From: Blastocatellia bacterium
GTDB taxonomy: Bacteria; Acidobacteriota; Blastocatellia; Pyrinomonadales; Pyrinomonadaceae
Direction: 5' to 3'
DNA length: 16,995 nt
NCBI GenBank assembly: GCA_003175865.1
Contig: PSRF01000199.1
Coordinates: forward strand, 1-16,995
The notes beneath the pieces were generated by a model. That model was not told the DNA's origin. It made no database searches and worked only from the letters and a program-made list of their open reading frames with translations. This document shows, piece after piece, positions 1 to 7,992 of the stretch (position 1 is the stretch's first letter; every line of letters starts with the position of its first letter). Both the position numbers and the translations under genes were made by a program.

Positions 1-1115
1 GAGCCAATGCAAGTATCGGTTTGCCACGGGTGCGGACGAATGCCGGTAGCCACTCCTCGCTCGATGTCTTCGACCAGTGCGGTCGTGTGCTCTGGCTTCA
101 CATATTTGGCATTAACGACAGCGTCAAGACTACCTTTAGTGCGAAGTAGATTCGCGTTGTAGTAGTGCGCCACGATATCAAGTCCTACCTGGCCCAGCGG
201 TAGTTCGGTGTTGTCGAAGTAGAGTACATCCGGATGATATTTATCAACCAAGTCCTGACAACGAAGAAACCACTTTTCAGCGAAAGCCGGATTCATCGGT
301 GGTGGATTCTCGTTCCAGACAAGATCGTTCTTGTTGTGCCAGTCGTTCAAGAGCTTGATACTCGTGAAGCCGTCCGGTGCAACCATGTTGCGACCTGTAT
401 AGAGTTCCTGCGGATCAAGACCTTCCCACCACTTGCCTTTACCATCCGCCTTAGTCAATCGAGCAGCGTCGTAACGTACGCCTGCGTTTGGACCTTCGGC
501 ATCGTAGCCGTATGCCACCTGAAACCAGTGCCACGAGTGAGCCGAGTGGTTGCTTACGCCGAAGCGCAGACCATTCGCGCGCGCGACTTTAGCCCACGTT
601 CCAACAATATCCCTTTTCGGACCAACGTTGACTGAATTCCAGGGGTGGTACTTCGAATCGTAGGTATCAAAGTTGTCGTGATGATTTGCGAGTGCGAAGA
701 AATATTTCGCGCCCGCGCGTTTGTAGAGCGCCATCAGTTTTTCAGGTTCCCAGCGTTCCGCCTTCCAAAGGTTATCGATTTCCATAAAACCGAACTTTGA
801 GGGATGACCATAAGTCTTGATGTGATAGTCGTACGCCGAGTCTCCTTGCAAATACATTCTCCTCGCGTACCAATCTCCCTGTTCGGGAACGCACTGAGCC
901 GACCAGTGCGCCCAAATGCCGAACTTTGCGTCACGGAACCATTCCGGTACACGGTAGTTTTGTGCGAGTGACTCCCACGTCGGTAGAAATGGTCCGTGAG
1001 CTATCCTGCGGGACTTCTGCGCCGCAGTCGCAACGCGCAATCGCGACAACCACATTTGCAGACCAGCGGCAGTCGTAAGTTTTATGAAGGCACGTCGAGA
1101 GAGAGGTATTCGCAC
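1..1115 (-). CDS. GH29 alpha-L-fucosidase, Tat-exported, C-terminus outside window
   Basis: Retaining exo-alpha-L-fucosidase that would remove terminal fucose from glycans such as fucosylated xyloglucan, acting in the periplasm or outside. About 371 residues are visible. The N-terminus carries a twin-arginine signal (SRRAFIK at residues 6-12, then a short hydrophobic stretch), so export is probably by Tat. GH29 landmarks in order: WFRDAKFGIWAHW (59-71), the NHHDNFDTYDSKYHPWN block (144-160), and LYFDN with the likely nucleophile Asp301 (bases 213-215). EDIERG and IRPHPWQTDT lie near the window edge. The start chosen is GTG at 1115, because GAGGAG sits 6 bases upstream and the Tat motif follows directly. 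It is the last visible gene of the minus-strand operon, 38 bp after the dehydratase gene. The C-terminal part lies beyond base 1. Family assignment is firm; the fucosylated substrate is inferred. Confidence 0.93.
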   Translation of the reverse strand, partial: MRIPLSRRAFIKLTTAAGLQMWLSRLRVATAAQKSRRIAHGPFLPTWESLAQNYRVPEWFRDAKFGIWAHWSAQCVPEQGDWYARRMYLQGDSAYDYHIKTYGHPSKFGFMEIDNLWKAERWEPEKLMALYKRAGAKYFFALANHHDNFDTYDSKYHPWNSVNVGPKRDIVGTWAKVARANGLRFGVSNHSAHSWHWFQVAYGYDAEGPNAGVRYDAARLTKADGKGKWWEGLDPQELYTGRNMVAPDGFTSIKLLNDWHNKNDLVWNENPPPMNPAFAEKWFLRCQDLVDKYHPDVLYFDNTELPLGQVGLDIVAHYYNANLLRTKGSLDAVVNAKYVKPEHTTALVEDIERGVATGIRPHPWQTDTCIG

Positions 1116-1121
1116 AGGCAA

Positions 1122-1127
1122 CTCCTC
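1122..1127 (-). promoter_or_regulatory. Ribosome binding site deciding the GTG start of the fucosidase
   Basis: GAGGAG on the minus strand, 6 bases before the GTG at 1115-1113. No ATG lies between it and the twin-arginine motif, so it fixes the start as GTG. Confidence 0.65.
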
Positions 1128-1153
1128 AGCGATATTCGTTTTGTTTAGTTCAC

Positions 1154-1984
1154 CTACTCGACGACGTTGACGAGCGTGCCGATTGGTTCGATGTTGATTC
1201 CGATCTCATCACCATGCTGCAACGTGAAATCATCTTGTGGGACGATCCCCGTTCCAGTAAGCAGAACACAGCCTGATGGGAACGAGTTGTCGCGGAAGAG
1301 AAACTCGACCAGCGACTCAGGCGAGCGCTTCAACTGAGCTAGCACCGTTTCGCCATCAAAGACAGTTTCTCCGTTGCGCTTGATGGACAATTTGACTTCA
1401 GTTGTCGCGGGAAGCATTTCCTCAGATACATACACGCATGGACCGAGTGCACAACTCTTGTCGTAGACTTTTGCCTGTGGCAAGTAAAGCGGGTTGGTGC
1501 CCTCGATGTCACGCGAACTCATGTCGTTTCCGATCGTGTATCCAACAATCTTCGCGTCGCGCGTAATCACCAGCGCAAGTTCAGGCTCTGGAACATTCCA
1601 CTGAGAGTCTCTTCGGATGCGCACTGTACCACCGGGACCGGCAACACGTTGAGGAGTCGCTTTGAAGAAGAGTTCCGGTCGCTCAGCTGTGTACACGCGA
1701 TCATAGAAGTCGCCACCTCCCGCATTTTGCGACTCTTCGATACGCGCAGTGCGACTTCGGTAGTAAGTGACGCCTGCTGCCCAAACTTCCTGGCTCACAA
1801 TCGGCGAAAGAATCTGTTCACGAAAATCATCATCAACAGAAGGAAGGTCGCGACTGTCGAGGAGGGAACGTAAGTACGAGAACAGATCGTTGCGGTTGAT
1901 TAGTTCGTCCCAGCCACTCCCAAGTGAGTAAGCACCGGCACCAGAGTCGATAACGATTCCTTCGTTAACGCGGTAGAGTTTCAC
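1154..1984 (-). CDS. kdaD: 2-keto-3-deoxy-pentonate (D-arabinonate/xylonate) dehydratase, FAH fold
   Basis: Cytoplasmic Mg-dependent enzyme of the fumarylacetoacetate hydrolase family. The closest family I recognise is KdaD (2-dehydro-3-deoxy-D-arabinonate dehydratase), which gives 2,5-dioxopentanoate (2-oxoglutarate semialdehyde) in non-phosphorylating pentose oxidation. Seen in the sequence: [12 protein letters not shown] (102-113), the metal-binding PEPE pair with Glu133 and Glu135, GND-SSRDIEG (152-161), [19 protein letters not shown] (164-182) and LLTGTGIVP (241-249). All line up with what I recall of the Sulfolobus KdaD sequence, including its MKLFRV start versus VKLYRV here. I therefore chose GTG at 1984, which has GAAGGA 7 bases upstream. 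A longer frame from GTG 2035 would overlap the esterase gene by 20 bp and adds a non-conserved tail. With 276 residues it is slightly shorter than the archaeal enzyme. There is no signal peptide, unlike its operon neighbours. Alternative: another FAH-family hydrolase of sugar-acid catabolism, for example acting on deoxy-fuconate derivatives. Confidence 0.82.
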   Translation of the reverse strand: MKLYRVNEGIVIDSGAGAYSLGSGWDELINRNDLFSYLRSLLDSRDLPSVDDDFREQILSPIVSQEVWAAGVTYYRSRTARIEESQNAGGGDFYDRVYTAERPELFFKATPQRVAGPGGTVRIRRDSQWNVPEPELALVITRDAKIVGYTIGNDMSSRDIEGTNPLYLPQAKVYDKSCALGPCVYVSEEMLPATTEVKLSIKRNGETVFDGETVLAQLKRSPESLVEFLFRDNSFPSGCVLLTGTGIVPQDDFTLQHGDEIGINIEPIGTLVNVVE

Positions 1985-1991
1985 GTTGGCA

Positions 1992-1997
1992 TCCTTC
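1992..1997 (-). promoter_or_regulatory. Ribosome binding site supporting the GTG start of kdaD
   Basis: GAAGGA on the minus strand, 7 bases before the GTG at 1984-1982. It favours the shorter protein that begins like known KdaD proteins over the in-frame GTG at 2035. Confidence 0.55.
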
Positions 1998-2015
1998 GAT
2001 TGATTAGACTTAGGT

Positions 2016-3533
2016 TCAGAGCCGGACTCCGGCACGTTGTGTGGTTGGCGACAGCGTGTTTTTCACCTTGTATCCTAACATCGACAGCATCTTCTCAGCG
2101 TACCGCCTTCCAAACTGCCTGTAACCCTCGGCAGTGAAATGAAGATGATCGGCGTTGCATGGCAGTCCCGCTGAAGATATGACAGAGGAGTTGGGCAACG
2201 TCTCCGGTAACTGCTTGATAATTTCGTTTGCACTCGCCTTTTCGCCACCTTGATCGGCATTGACGACTTCGCCCGCCAACAACGGAACTGATTCCGGCTT
2301 GAGATTCAAATCACTGATCAAATTGTCATAGACCAGCTTCACTTTCTTCGGCCAATCTTTATCGTCGGCGTTTGATTCTCCCTGGTGTAAAACGATTCCT
2401 TTGATCACACCATCTCGCTGTGCAATCTTCGCCAACTCAACCAGATAGGCGTAAGGATTACCATCGTATTCATTCGCGATGTTTAGCTTCCACGCATCAG
2501 CTGTCGCAAGATATCCGCGATACGACTGCTTATCCCACAACTCGATCTTCGTGCCCGAAACCCCAACCTTTACTACACCGACTCTAATCCGCGGCGGTAG
2601 GTTGGCGACCATGGTCCTACCAAAATAGTCGACGAGAGAAATGCCTTTCGTGCGCCGAGTCAACGGAGGAACCGCTGTGTACCATTGTCCCTTCTTCCAG
2701 CCGCGACTGGGAACGTCAAAGTCGGCCAAGACCTGAAAGCGAGGATCAACGATTAAGTCGTCATCATCGATTGTGCCTCCACCTTCCATATTCGATTGGC
2801 CGAAGCAGAGGAAGATGTAGAAGTTCGGATCAGGATGTAATGCTTGTGACTGGCGTTGGGATGCGTTGAGATTAACGGTGATGTCCTTGATTGGCTTGTC
2901 CTGCGAATCGAGGAATCGAGCGCAGAAGTCGGTGGCCCCACCGCCATTGACGATCGCCGCGCGCACGACGTTGATACCTTTGTTCAGCGTCAACCGCTTC
3001 GAAACACCATCGTCGATTACAGTTTGGCGATCACCATATATGTCGATGACTTCTTTGCCGTTGACCCACCACACTGATGCCGCGTTCGAGCCAATTGCCA
3101 GTCGGACATCGTGCATTTCACGCGGGCAGTCGATGACTGTGACAACCCAGAAGAGAACATCGGAGGTCTTCTTGCCGTAGGCTCGGGCGAAGTGAAAAAG
3201 GTTGACGTTGTAGTTTGTGGTGTCCAACGCATGCCAGCTAAGGTCCGTACCCTCGACGTTCACCTTGTTGCCGTCTCGTGGAACAACGTTCAACTGATCT
3301 GCAAAGTATTCTTTCTTGACTGCAGCTTGCACTGCGCTATCGGTTAGTCCATTGGTGCTGATTGGCTCAAGAATGAACCAGCGTTGAATGAACCCGTTTG
3401 CATCGAGTGTTTTGACCGAAGAGTCTGCAATCTTCAAAGTGGAAGCAGGAATTTGAGAAGCGACATGTGCAACACGTGCAAGTGGCGTAAGCACAACCAC
3501 GATCGTAATCAGTGTTATGAGGTGCTTGTTCAT
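2016..3533 (-). CDS. Secreted SASA/SGNH-type carbohydrate acetylesterase (CE6/CE20-like)
   Basis: Serine esterase of the sialate-O-acetylesterase-like (SASA, DUF303) group, expected to remove O-acetyl groups from hemicellulose chains or oligosaccharides. The protein has 505 residues. Residues 1-26 form a Sec signal peptide ([15 protein letters not shown]...). Residues about 45-225 are an N-terminal beta-sandwich-like region ([21 protein letters not shown]), as found in front of many environmental esterases. The SASA domain follows: [10 protein letters not shown] (244-253) with catalytic Ser247, LHQGESN (382-388) of the HQGE block, and DHLH (462-465) carrying the Asp and His. All three catalytic blocks are intact. 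The gene starts 9 bp after the GH43 stop, so the two are certainly cotranscribed. No strong Shine-Dalgarno precedes its ATG, which suggests translational coupling. Esterase family is firm; CE6 versus CE20 and the exact acetylated substrate are not resolved. Confidence 0.87.
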   Translation of the reverse strand: MNKHLITLITIVVVLTPLARVAHVASQIPASTLKIADSSVKTLDANGFIQRWFILEPISTNGLTDSAVQAAVKKEYFADQLNVVPRDGNKVNVEGTDLSWHALDTTNYNVNLFHFARAYGKKTSDVLFWVVTVIDCPREMHDVRLAIGSNAASVWWVNGKEVIDIYGDRQTVIDDGVSKRLTLNKGINVVRAAIVNGGGATDFCARFLDSQDKPIKDITVNLNASQRQSQALHPDPNFYIFLCFGQSNMEGGGTIDDDDLIVDPRFQVLADFDVPSRGWKKGQWYTAVPPLTRRTKGISLVDYFGRTMVANLPPRIRVGVVKVGVSGTKIELWDKQSYRGYLATADAWKLNIANEYDGNPYAYLVELAKIAQRDGVIKGIVLHQGESNADDKDWPKKVKLVYDNLISDLNLKPESVPLLAGEVVNADQGGEKASANEIIKQLPETLPNSSVISSAGLPCNADHLHFTAEGYRQFGRRYAEKMLSMLGYKVKNTLSPTTQRAGVRL

Positions 3534-3542
3534 AAGGTTTGA

Positions 3543-5039
3543 CTAGGGAGTGTTCAACAGCCATCGTTGTTTGTCACTACGAGTATCGAATCTGGCCAAG
3601 GTAGCGAAGCTACTGCCGATTGCAGACAACGCTAGTGGCTGTTTCGCGTTTGGAGTTGTCTTCGGCATGAATCGCCAACTGCCATCCTCAAGTTGATCGA
3701 GACGCCAAAGCTGGTCAGCTCCTCCGCTGAAATTCGGCGACACGATCAACTCCGCGTCATCGGTGACACTCAAAGTGCGATCAGTTCCAGCGATCGTGAT
3801 TTTGAAATAGGGCGAGCCGAGGTAGCCTGAACTTGAGACCGGCTCGATGGACCACTTCTGTTGCGCCTGGCTCATGTAGTTACTCATCCGCACATCAACA
3901 TTACCCGCTGGCCATTTTTTCGAAACCTCTGCGACGTCTTGTGCCGGGATCGGTTTACCTGTACCTGCGAAGACACCTCCACCGGCCGGCGGTCCGCCAG
4001 TAGCGCCGAGCGGACTTGCTCCTGGTGGTGGCCCCCGTCTCACTGGCCTGCCTCCGACGGGAAAGCCTTCGACCGCAAGTTCGAGTGAAGTGCCGGTGCG
4101 CGATGATTCGATCTGATAAGTTCCTCCCGCAAATCTTTCACCAGCGATCGGCCATCCATCTCTCCAAAGTAACGGACGAACATCGAGTACGCTGGCTCCG
4201 CCTCGATCGAGATCCGCTTCGTAGTGAAGTGAGAATCTTTGAATACCATCGCCGAGATCGAACAGGCCAAAATGTCCGGGGCCAATGAAACGTCCAGCTG
4301 AACCAACGAAAAGTTTGCCTCCGCCTCGCAGCATGTCAGTGCCGGTGTTGTCGAGGAATGGTCCCGCGACATTCTTTGCCCGGCCGACGCGAATGTTGTA
4401 GCCCGAGTCAGCGCCGCGACAGCAACTTCCATGAGTCACGAGGAGGTAATACCAGCCTTCGTGATAAATCATGATCGAAGCCTCGCTGTTGATTGCGATA
4501 TTGCGTGGCTTTTCTTTCGAGTTGAGCCGCTTACCAGTCTTGGGGTCGAGCTCCACCAAACGGATATAACCAAAGTAGGACCCGTATGTGAGCCACAACT
4601 TACCCGTAGTAGGATCGAGGAAGATACCGGGATCGATCGCATTGCAGTCCTCGATTCCATCGGATGACGCTACAACACCGCCTTCTTCCCATTTGTAGTC
4701 AGGTGAATCTGGATCGAGAGTTTTGTTTGTGAGGAGGTTGATGTCCGCTTTCGTTGGCCCACTGTTGGCGGCGATATACAGCAAGTAACGGTCACCGATG
4801 TGAATAACGTCTGGAGCTACCCCGCGCCTCGGGAGGGAAGGACCGCGTCGCCAAGTCCAACCGTCGTCTGATGTGAGTGAGACACCGCCGGTACCGTAGG
4901 TGTAGAACTTGCCATTGCATGAAATAACTGTGGATGGATCATGAATCACAATCTCACCATTGAGCGCGAAGACAAGTGAGTCATGGCCCAAGATGTTTGT
5001 TAGCAGGAAACAGAGCGTTGCGAACAGAATCTTTTTCAT
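3543..5039 (-). CDS. Secreted GH43 arabinosidase/arabinan endo-arabinanase-like enzyme with ricin-like domain
   Basis: Inverting five-bladed-propeller glycosidase of the alpha-L-arabinofuranosidase / endo-1,5-arabinanase type. Signal peptide at residues 1-26. The three GH43 carboxylates are visible: base Asp34 in IHDPSTV, the pKa-tuning Asp136 in NAIDPGIFLDP, and acid Glu186 in NSEASIM. FIGPGHFGLF and VRPLLWRDGWP follow near the end of the propeller (about 251-297). Residues about 306-498 form a ricin/CBM13-like beta-trefoil with three Q-x-W motifs (QKW 394, QLW 443, QRW 491). Its first part is broken by a Pro/Gly/Ala-rich insert (about 327-365). ATG 5039 is chosen because MKKILFATLCFLL is a clean signal peptide start. 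ATG 5060 (MIACVTP...) is possible, and GTG 5132 has GGAGG upstream but adds an Arg/Ser-rich leader. It is the first gene of the operon, followed at 9 bp by the esterase. GH43 is certain; the exact linkage is not. Confidence 0.9.
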   Translation of the reverse strand: MKKILFATLCFLLTNILGHDSLVFALNGEIVIHDPSTVISCNGKFYTYGTGGVSLTSDDGWTWRRGPSLPRRGVAPDVIHIGDRYLLYIAANSGPTKADINLLTNKTLDPDSPDYKWEEGGVVASSDGIEDCNAIDPGIFLDPTTGKLWLTYGSYFGYIRLVELDPKTGKRLNSKEKPRNIAINSEASIMIYHEGWYYLLVTHGSCCRGADSGYNIRVGRAKNVAGPFLDNTGTDMLRGGGKLFVGSAGRFIGPGHFGLFDLGDGIQRFSLHYEADLDRGGASVLDVRPLLWRDGWPIAGERFAGGTYQIESSRTGTSLELAVEGFPVGGRPVRRGPPPGASPLGATGGPPAGGGVFAGTGKPIPAQDVAEVSKKWPAGNVDVRMSNYMSQAQQKWSIEPVSSSGYLGSPYFKITIAGTDRTLSVTDDAELIVSPNFSGGADQLWRLDQLEDGSWRFMPKTTPNAKQPLALSAIGSSFATLARFDTRSDKQRWLLNTP

Positions 5040-5150
5040 GGGAGTCACGCAAGCGATCATTTCGGACCTAGACCTCGACCGGTGCTTCAACCTTTGATGA
5101 TCGCTCCGAACATGATCAGCCCAATCATCCACCAGCGCCGCCCTCCGATC

Positions 5151-5188
5151 TTATGAATTCGTTACCGCGTTAAGAATTCGTTACCGCG
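5151..5188 (-). repeat. Tandem 19-bp direct repeat upstream of GH43
   Basis: On the minus strand two abutting 19-base units, CGCGGTAACGAATTCTTAA and CGCGGTAACGAATTCATAA, differ at one position. They lie about 110-150 bases before the GH43 ATG at 5039 and directly before GGAGG/GTG 5132. Two same-handed copies about two helical turns apart fit an operator for a dimeric or tandem-binding regulator, or the 5' leader of the operon transcript. The function is inferred. Confidence 0.6.
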
Positions 5189-5445
5189 CTACGCTTAAGA
5201 AAAGGAGAAGCGCTCCATTACACATATACCTGTCAGGACGATGCGTTTTTACGGATCAGCATTGCTTTACCCGCTCTACCAGTTGAAGTAGAATTCGCTC
5301 ACCTAAAGAGCGCCGAAGCAACTTGTAATAAGTCCTATATGTAGATGACTTGATCAGAAGATGCTTTAGTCACCGGTCATTTGATGGGACGTTGCTACTG
5401 GAGCGCTAACAATACACACCTCACGATCGGACGCAGCGGTTATCT

Positions 5446-5516
5446 AACTGCATAATTAAACGCAACGAGGTTGGAAAGTCTTTTTAGACAGGCTTGAAAA
5501 TTCCTGAAAGTTTAAG
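5446..5516 (-). promoter_or_regulatory. Composite motif copy A (putative shared operator/promoter)
   Basis: Read on the plus strand: an A/T-rich block (5446-5463, AACTGCATAATTAAACGC), then GGAAAGTCTTTT (5473-5484), CTTGAAAAT (5493-5501) and TGAAAGTTTAAG (5505-5516). The last three blocks are identical in copy B at 13405-13478, with near-identical spacing. The two TGAAA cores are 10 bp apart, about one helical turn, which suits the tandem half-sites bound by OmpR-type winged-helix proteins. Relative to the minus-strand operons both copies have the same orientation. Copy A also lies about 90-130 bp upstream of the regulator ATG, so it may serve both directions. Confidence 0.55.
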
Positions 5517-5563
5517 TCGTCTGACAGAGTTGTTGGGCTGATCCACGATTCGGATAACGCTGA

Positions 5564-5590
5564 TTGTCAAACCCCGGCGTTCTTGATAAT
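5564..5590 (+). promoter_or_regulatory. Weak candidate promoter of the regulator gene
   Basis: TTGTCA (5564-5569) and GATAAT (5585-5590) each match five of six bases of the sigma-70 hexamers, but the 15-base spacer is short. It would place the transcript start almost at the ATG at 5603, giving a near-leaderless message. No clear Shine-Dalgarno precedes that ATG, which is consistent with this. Confidence 0.3.
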
Positions 5591-5602
5591 CCCTGAAGCT
5601 TT

Positions 5603-7930
5603 ATGAAAGCCTTCAAGACGGAGCATTCCCCTCAGTATTATGCCTTCGACTCCTTTGTTGTCGATGCGGGCAAAAGTGTCTTGCTGCGCGAGGGGGAGTC
5701 AGTGCAGCTCACGCCGAAAGCATTTGAAATCCTGCTGGTATTAGTGCAGAACCCGGGTCGCGTGCTCAAAAAGGAAGAACTGTTGGAACAGGTCTGGCCT
5801 GATGCTTTCGTAGAGGAGAACAATCTCCCACGGAATATTTCTTCGCTCAGGAAAGCGTTGGGAGAGGGACCCGCGGAGCATAAATATATCGTGACGCTCC
5901 CAGGACAAGGCTACCGCTTTGTCGCCGACGTCAGAGAATTTGACAATTCAAACTCAGTACCCGGCCCGCACAGTGTGCCGGTCTCAATCCCTCAACCGAA
6001 CCCAAGACTCGCGATTCCGGAAAGTGTGGCTACTTCGTCGGCGCCCGAAGCGAGGCGTAGCATGCTCAGTCTGGTGATTGGCTCTGTCTTGCTGGTTTTA
6101 ATACTGGCGAGTAGTGCCTACTTCGCACTTCAGCGCTGGTCGCGACCAACACAGCCAATGCTGCAGCGCAAGCTCTGGCAACTGACCTTTGAGCCTGGAC
6201 TTGAGAGTGATCCTTCTTGGTCTCCTGACGGCCGCTTCATAGCCTACAGTTCAGATCAAAGTGGAAACTTCGACATCTGGGTCCGATCTGTGGGCGAAGG
6301 AAACTCAGTTCAGGTGACAAACTCCACGGCGCATGACTGGCAACCGAACTGGTCACCCGACGGACTCTCATTGGTATTTCGTTCCGAACGCGATGGCGGC
6401 GGGTTGTTCCTAGTTCCGGCACTCGGCGGCAACGAACGCAAGCTGTGTGGCTTTGGTTATCATCCACGCTGGTCTCCCGATGGCTCCCAAGTCCTCTTTT
6501 ACAGTTCGGCTTTCCCCGGTGTCGTTAAGTCAAAGGCTTATGTGATTAGCACTAACGGAGGAACACCTCATGAGGTCTTGAGTGACTTTGCCGCCGCGTT
6601 TATCTCTCCGTTACAGCTGGCCTGGCATCCCGACAGTAATCGGCTCTCTGTTTGGGGAAACCATCGGCAGTTTGGCTGGAGCTTTTGGACCGTCTCCTTA
6701 AATGGCGGAAATGCAGTGCGCTCGCAAATGGATTCCGCCGTTGAATCGTCGCTCAAAGACGCCACCGTGAGGTTTGCAAATTTCGTCTGGCTGTCATCCG
6801 GAAAAGGGTTGATCTTTGAAGGTGAATCGCAAGGCGTAAGAAACCTGTGGAAAGTAAAAGTGGACCCGCAATCATTGCGTTGGACCGATGGGCCAGAACG
6901 CTTAACTACAGGTGCGGGTGAGGATACTGACATCGCGATCTCGTCAGACGGTAGAAAACTGGCGTTCAGTATTCGCAGCGAAAGGAGTCGCCTCTGGACT
7001 CTGCCGTTCGATCCGCACGCTGGCCGAGTTACCGGAGCGGCCCAGCCGCTCACGGTACCGGGGATGGACACATTGCAGCCGGGGTTGTCACCTGATGGAA
7101 AGCTGTTGGTGTTTCGCAAGCGGCGAGCTGAGAAAGAAGAGCTGTGGGCCAAATCGTTGGCCGACGGTCGCGAGACACTGTTGACCGGGGCCGATGACTT
7201 CCGGCGTGTAAACCCAATCCTTTCGCGTGACGGTTCGGGCCTCATCTATATACGTTCAGTTCCGTCACAAGCGGAGATCGATCCTCAAGTTAGCCGCACA
7301 CTGGCGTTACGCGCCTTAAGCGGTAGCGACGAACAAATCGTTACGTCTCCCATGCAGGGTCGAATTTCACTCACCGATTGGACACCGGATGGTAAATGGA
7401 TCCTGATGAGCTCAGATTTGCAAACGCCCGGTAGGGTAGCCTTGTGTTTATTCCCGCTTGATTCGGCGCCGCAAGCTGAGAGAAACATGCGTGTGATAGC
7501 GTCGAATCCGGAATACAATCTGTGGCAAGGCCGCTTCTCTCCTGACGGGCGCTGGATTAGCTTCAACGCCTTCAATGCTACGGATCCAGCAGCCTCAACG
7601 GTCTATGTAGTCTCGTCGTCGGGAGGACAATGGATCAGCCTCACTGAAGGTCGGTATTGGGACGATAAGCCGCGCTGGTCGCCCGACGGTAAAGCGATCT
7701 ATTTCATTTCCAACCGCACCGGATTTTTCAACGTATGGAAAGTCCGGTTTGATCCAACGAGTGGGAAACCATTGGACCAACCAGCGCGTGTGACAGATTT
7801 TGAGAGCCCAACTCAGATGATCATTCCTAATATCGTTCCATTGGAAATGGCTTTAACATCCGACCGCATTATTCTGCCGTTGATGGAAGCGTCGGGCGGA
7901 ATCTGGATCCTCGAGAACGTTGATCGATAG
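5603..7930 (+). CDS. Membrane-anchored winged-helix regulator with PD40/TolB-like beta-propeller
   Basis: One-component transcription regulator of the ToxR/CadC layout, 775 residues. Residues about 15-110 are an OmpR-type C-terminal DNA-binding domain ([36 protein letters not shown], the ISSLRKALG recognition-helix region, [12 protein letters not shown] wing). A Pro/Ser-rich linker (111-152) leads to one transmembrane helix (about 153-177). The rest is an extracytoplasmic propeller with about ten PD40-type repeats carrying SPDG/TPDG cores, for example [15 protein letters not shown] near 203 and [13 protein letters not shown] near 247. This would put DNA binding in the cytoplasm and a sensor in the periplasm. 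There is no kinase or receiver domain. It lies divergent from the GH43 operon and convergent with GH3-GH31, the usual place for a local carbohydrate-locus regulator. The ligand is unknown. Start ATG 5603 precedes the conserved domain by a normal short lead. Confidence 0.88.
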   Translation: MKAFKTEHSPQYYAFDSFVVDAGKSVLLREGESVQLTPKAFEILLVLVQNPGRVLKKEELLEQVWPDAFVEENNLPRNISSLRKALGEGPAEHKYIVTLPGQGYRFVADVREFDNSNSVPGPHSVPVSIPQPNPRLAIPESVATSSAPEARRSMLSLVIGSVLLVLILASSAYFALQRWSRPTQPMLQRKLWQLTFEPGLESDPSWSPDGRFIAYSSDQSGNFDIWVRSVGEGNSVQVTNSTAHDWQPNWSPDGLSLVFRSERDGGGLFLVPALGGNERKLCGFGYHPRWSPDGSQVLFYSSAFPGVVKSKAYVISTNGGTPHEVLSDFAAAFISPLQLAWHPDSNRLSVWGNHRQFGWSFWTVSLNGGNAVRSQMDSAVESSLKDATVRFANFVWLSSGKGLIFEGESQGVRNLWKVKVDPQSLRWTDGPERLTTGAGEDTDIAISSDGRKLAFSIRSERSRLWTLPFDPHAGRVTGAAQPLTVPGMDTLQPGLSPDGKLLVFRKRRAEKEELWAKSLADGRETLLTGADDFRRVNPILSRDGSGLIYIRSVPSQAEIDPQVSRTLALRALSGSDEQIVTSPMQGRISLTDWTPDGKWILMSSDLQTPGRVALCLFPLDSAPQAERNMRVIASNPEYNLWQGRFSPDGRWISFNAFNATDPAASTVYVVSSSGGQWISLTEGRYWDDKPRWSPDGKAIYFISNRTGFFNVWKVRFDPTSGKPLDQPARVTDFESPTQMIIPNIVPLEMALTSDRIILPLMEASGGIWILENVDR

Positions 7931-7992
7931 GACCTACTTTGAAAGAGCGTGTCTCTCTCTCTCAACACAACAAGTGAAAACTAACAGCCAAA

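Larger units (their letters stand above)
5040..5602. promoter_or_regulatory. Divergent control region between the GH43 operon and the regulator gene
   Basis: This 563-bp intergenic stretch separates divergently transcribed genes. It holds a tandem 19-bp repeat next to GH43 (5151-5188) and a composite motif in its right half (5446-5516). Two in-frame upstream start codons for GH43 lie at 5060 and 5132. The remaining sequence (about 5190-5440) shows no convincing gene or RNA. Confidence 0.7.

Noticed and set aside
234..635. 133-codon plus-strand ORF at the left edge
   Set aside because: Antisense to the fucosidase frame, which I translated without interruption from 1115 to base 1.
5241..5291. 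16-codon plus-strand ORF in the divergent spacer
   Set aside because: Too short, ribosome site too close to the ATG, and no context for a leader peptide to the regulator 300 bp away.
5235..5310. tRNA-like stretch on the minus strand (CAACTGGTAGAGC resembles a D-arm)
   Set aside because: No matching acceptor stem, anticodon stem or T-arm follows, so it cannot fold as a tRNA; at most a distant relic.
6568..7245. 225-codon minus-strand ORF antisense to the regulator
   Set aside because: Shadow of the PD40 propeller coding frame, with no start signal or family resemblance.
7952..7963. TC dinucleotide run and small hairpin between the convergent regulator and GH31 genes
   Set aside because: Six TC units and a 4-bp stem are too weak to call a terminator or functional repeat.
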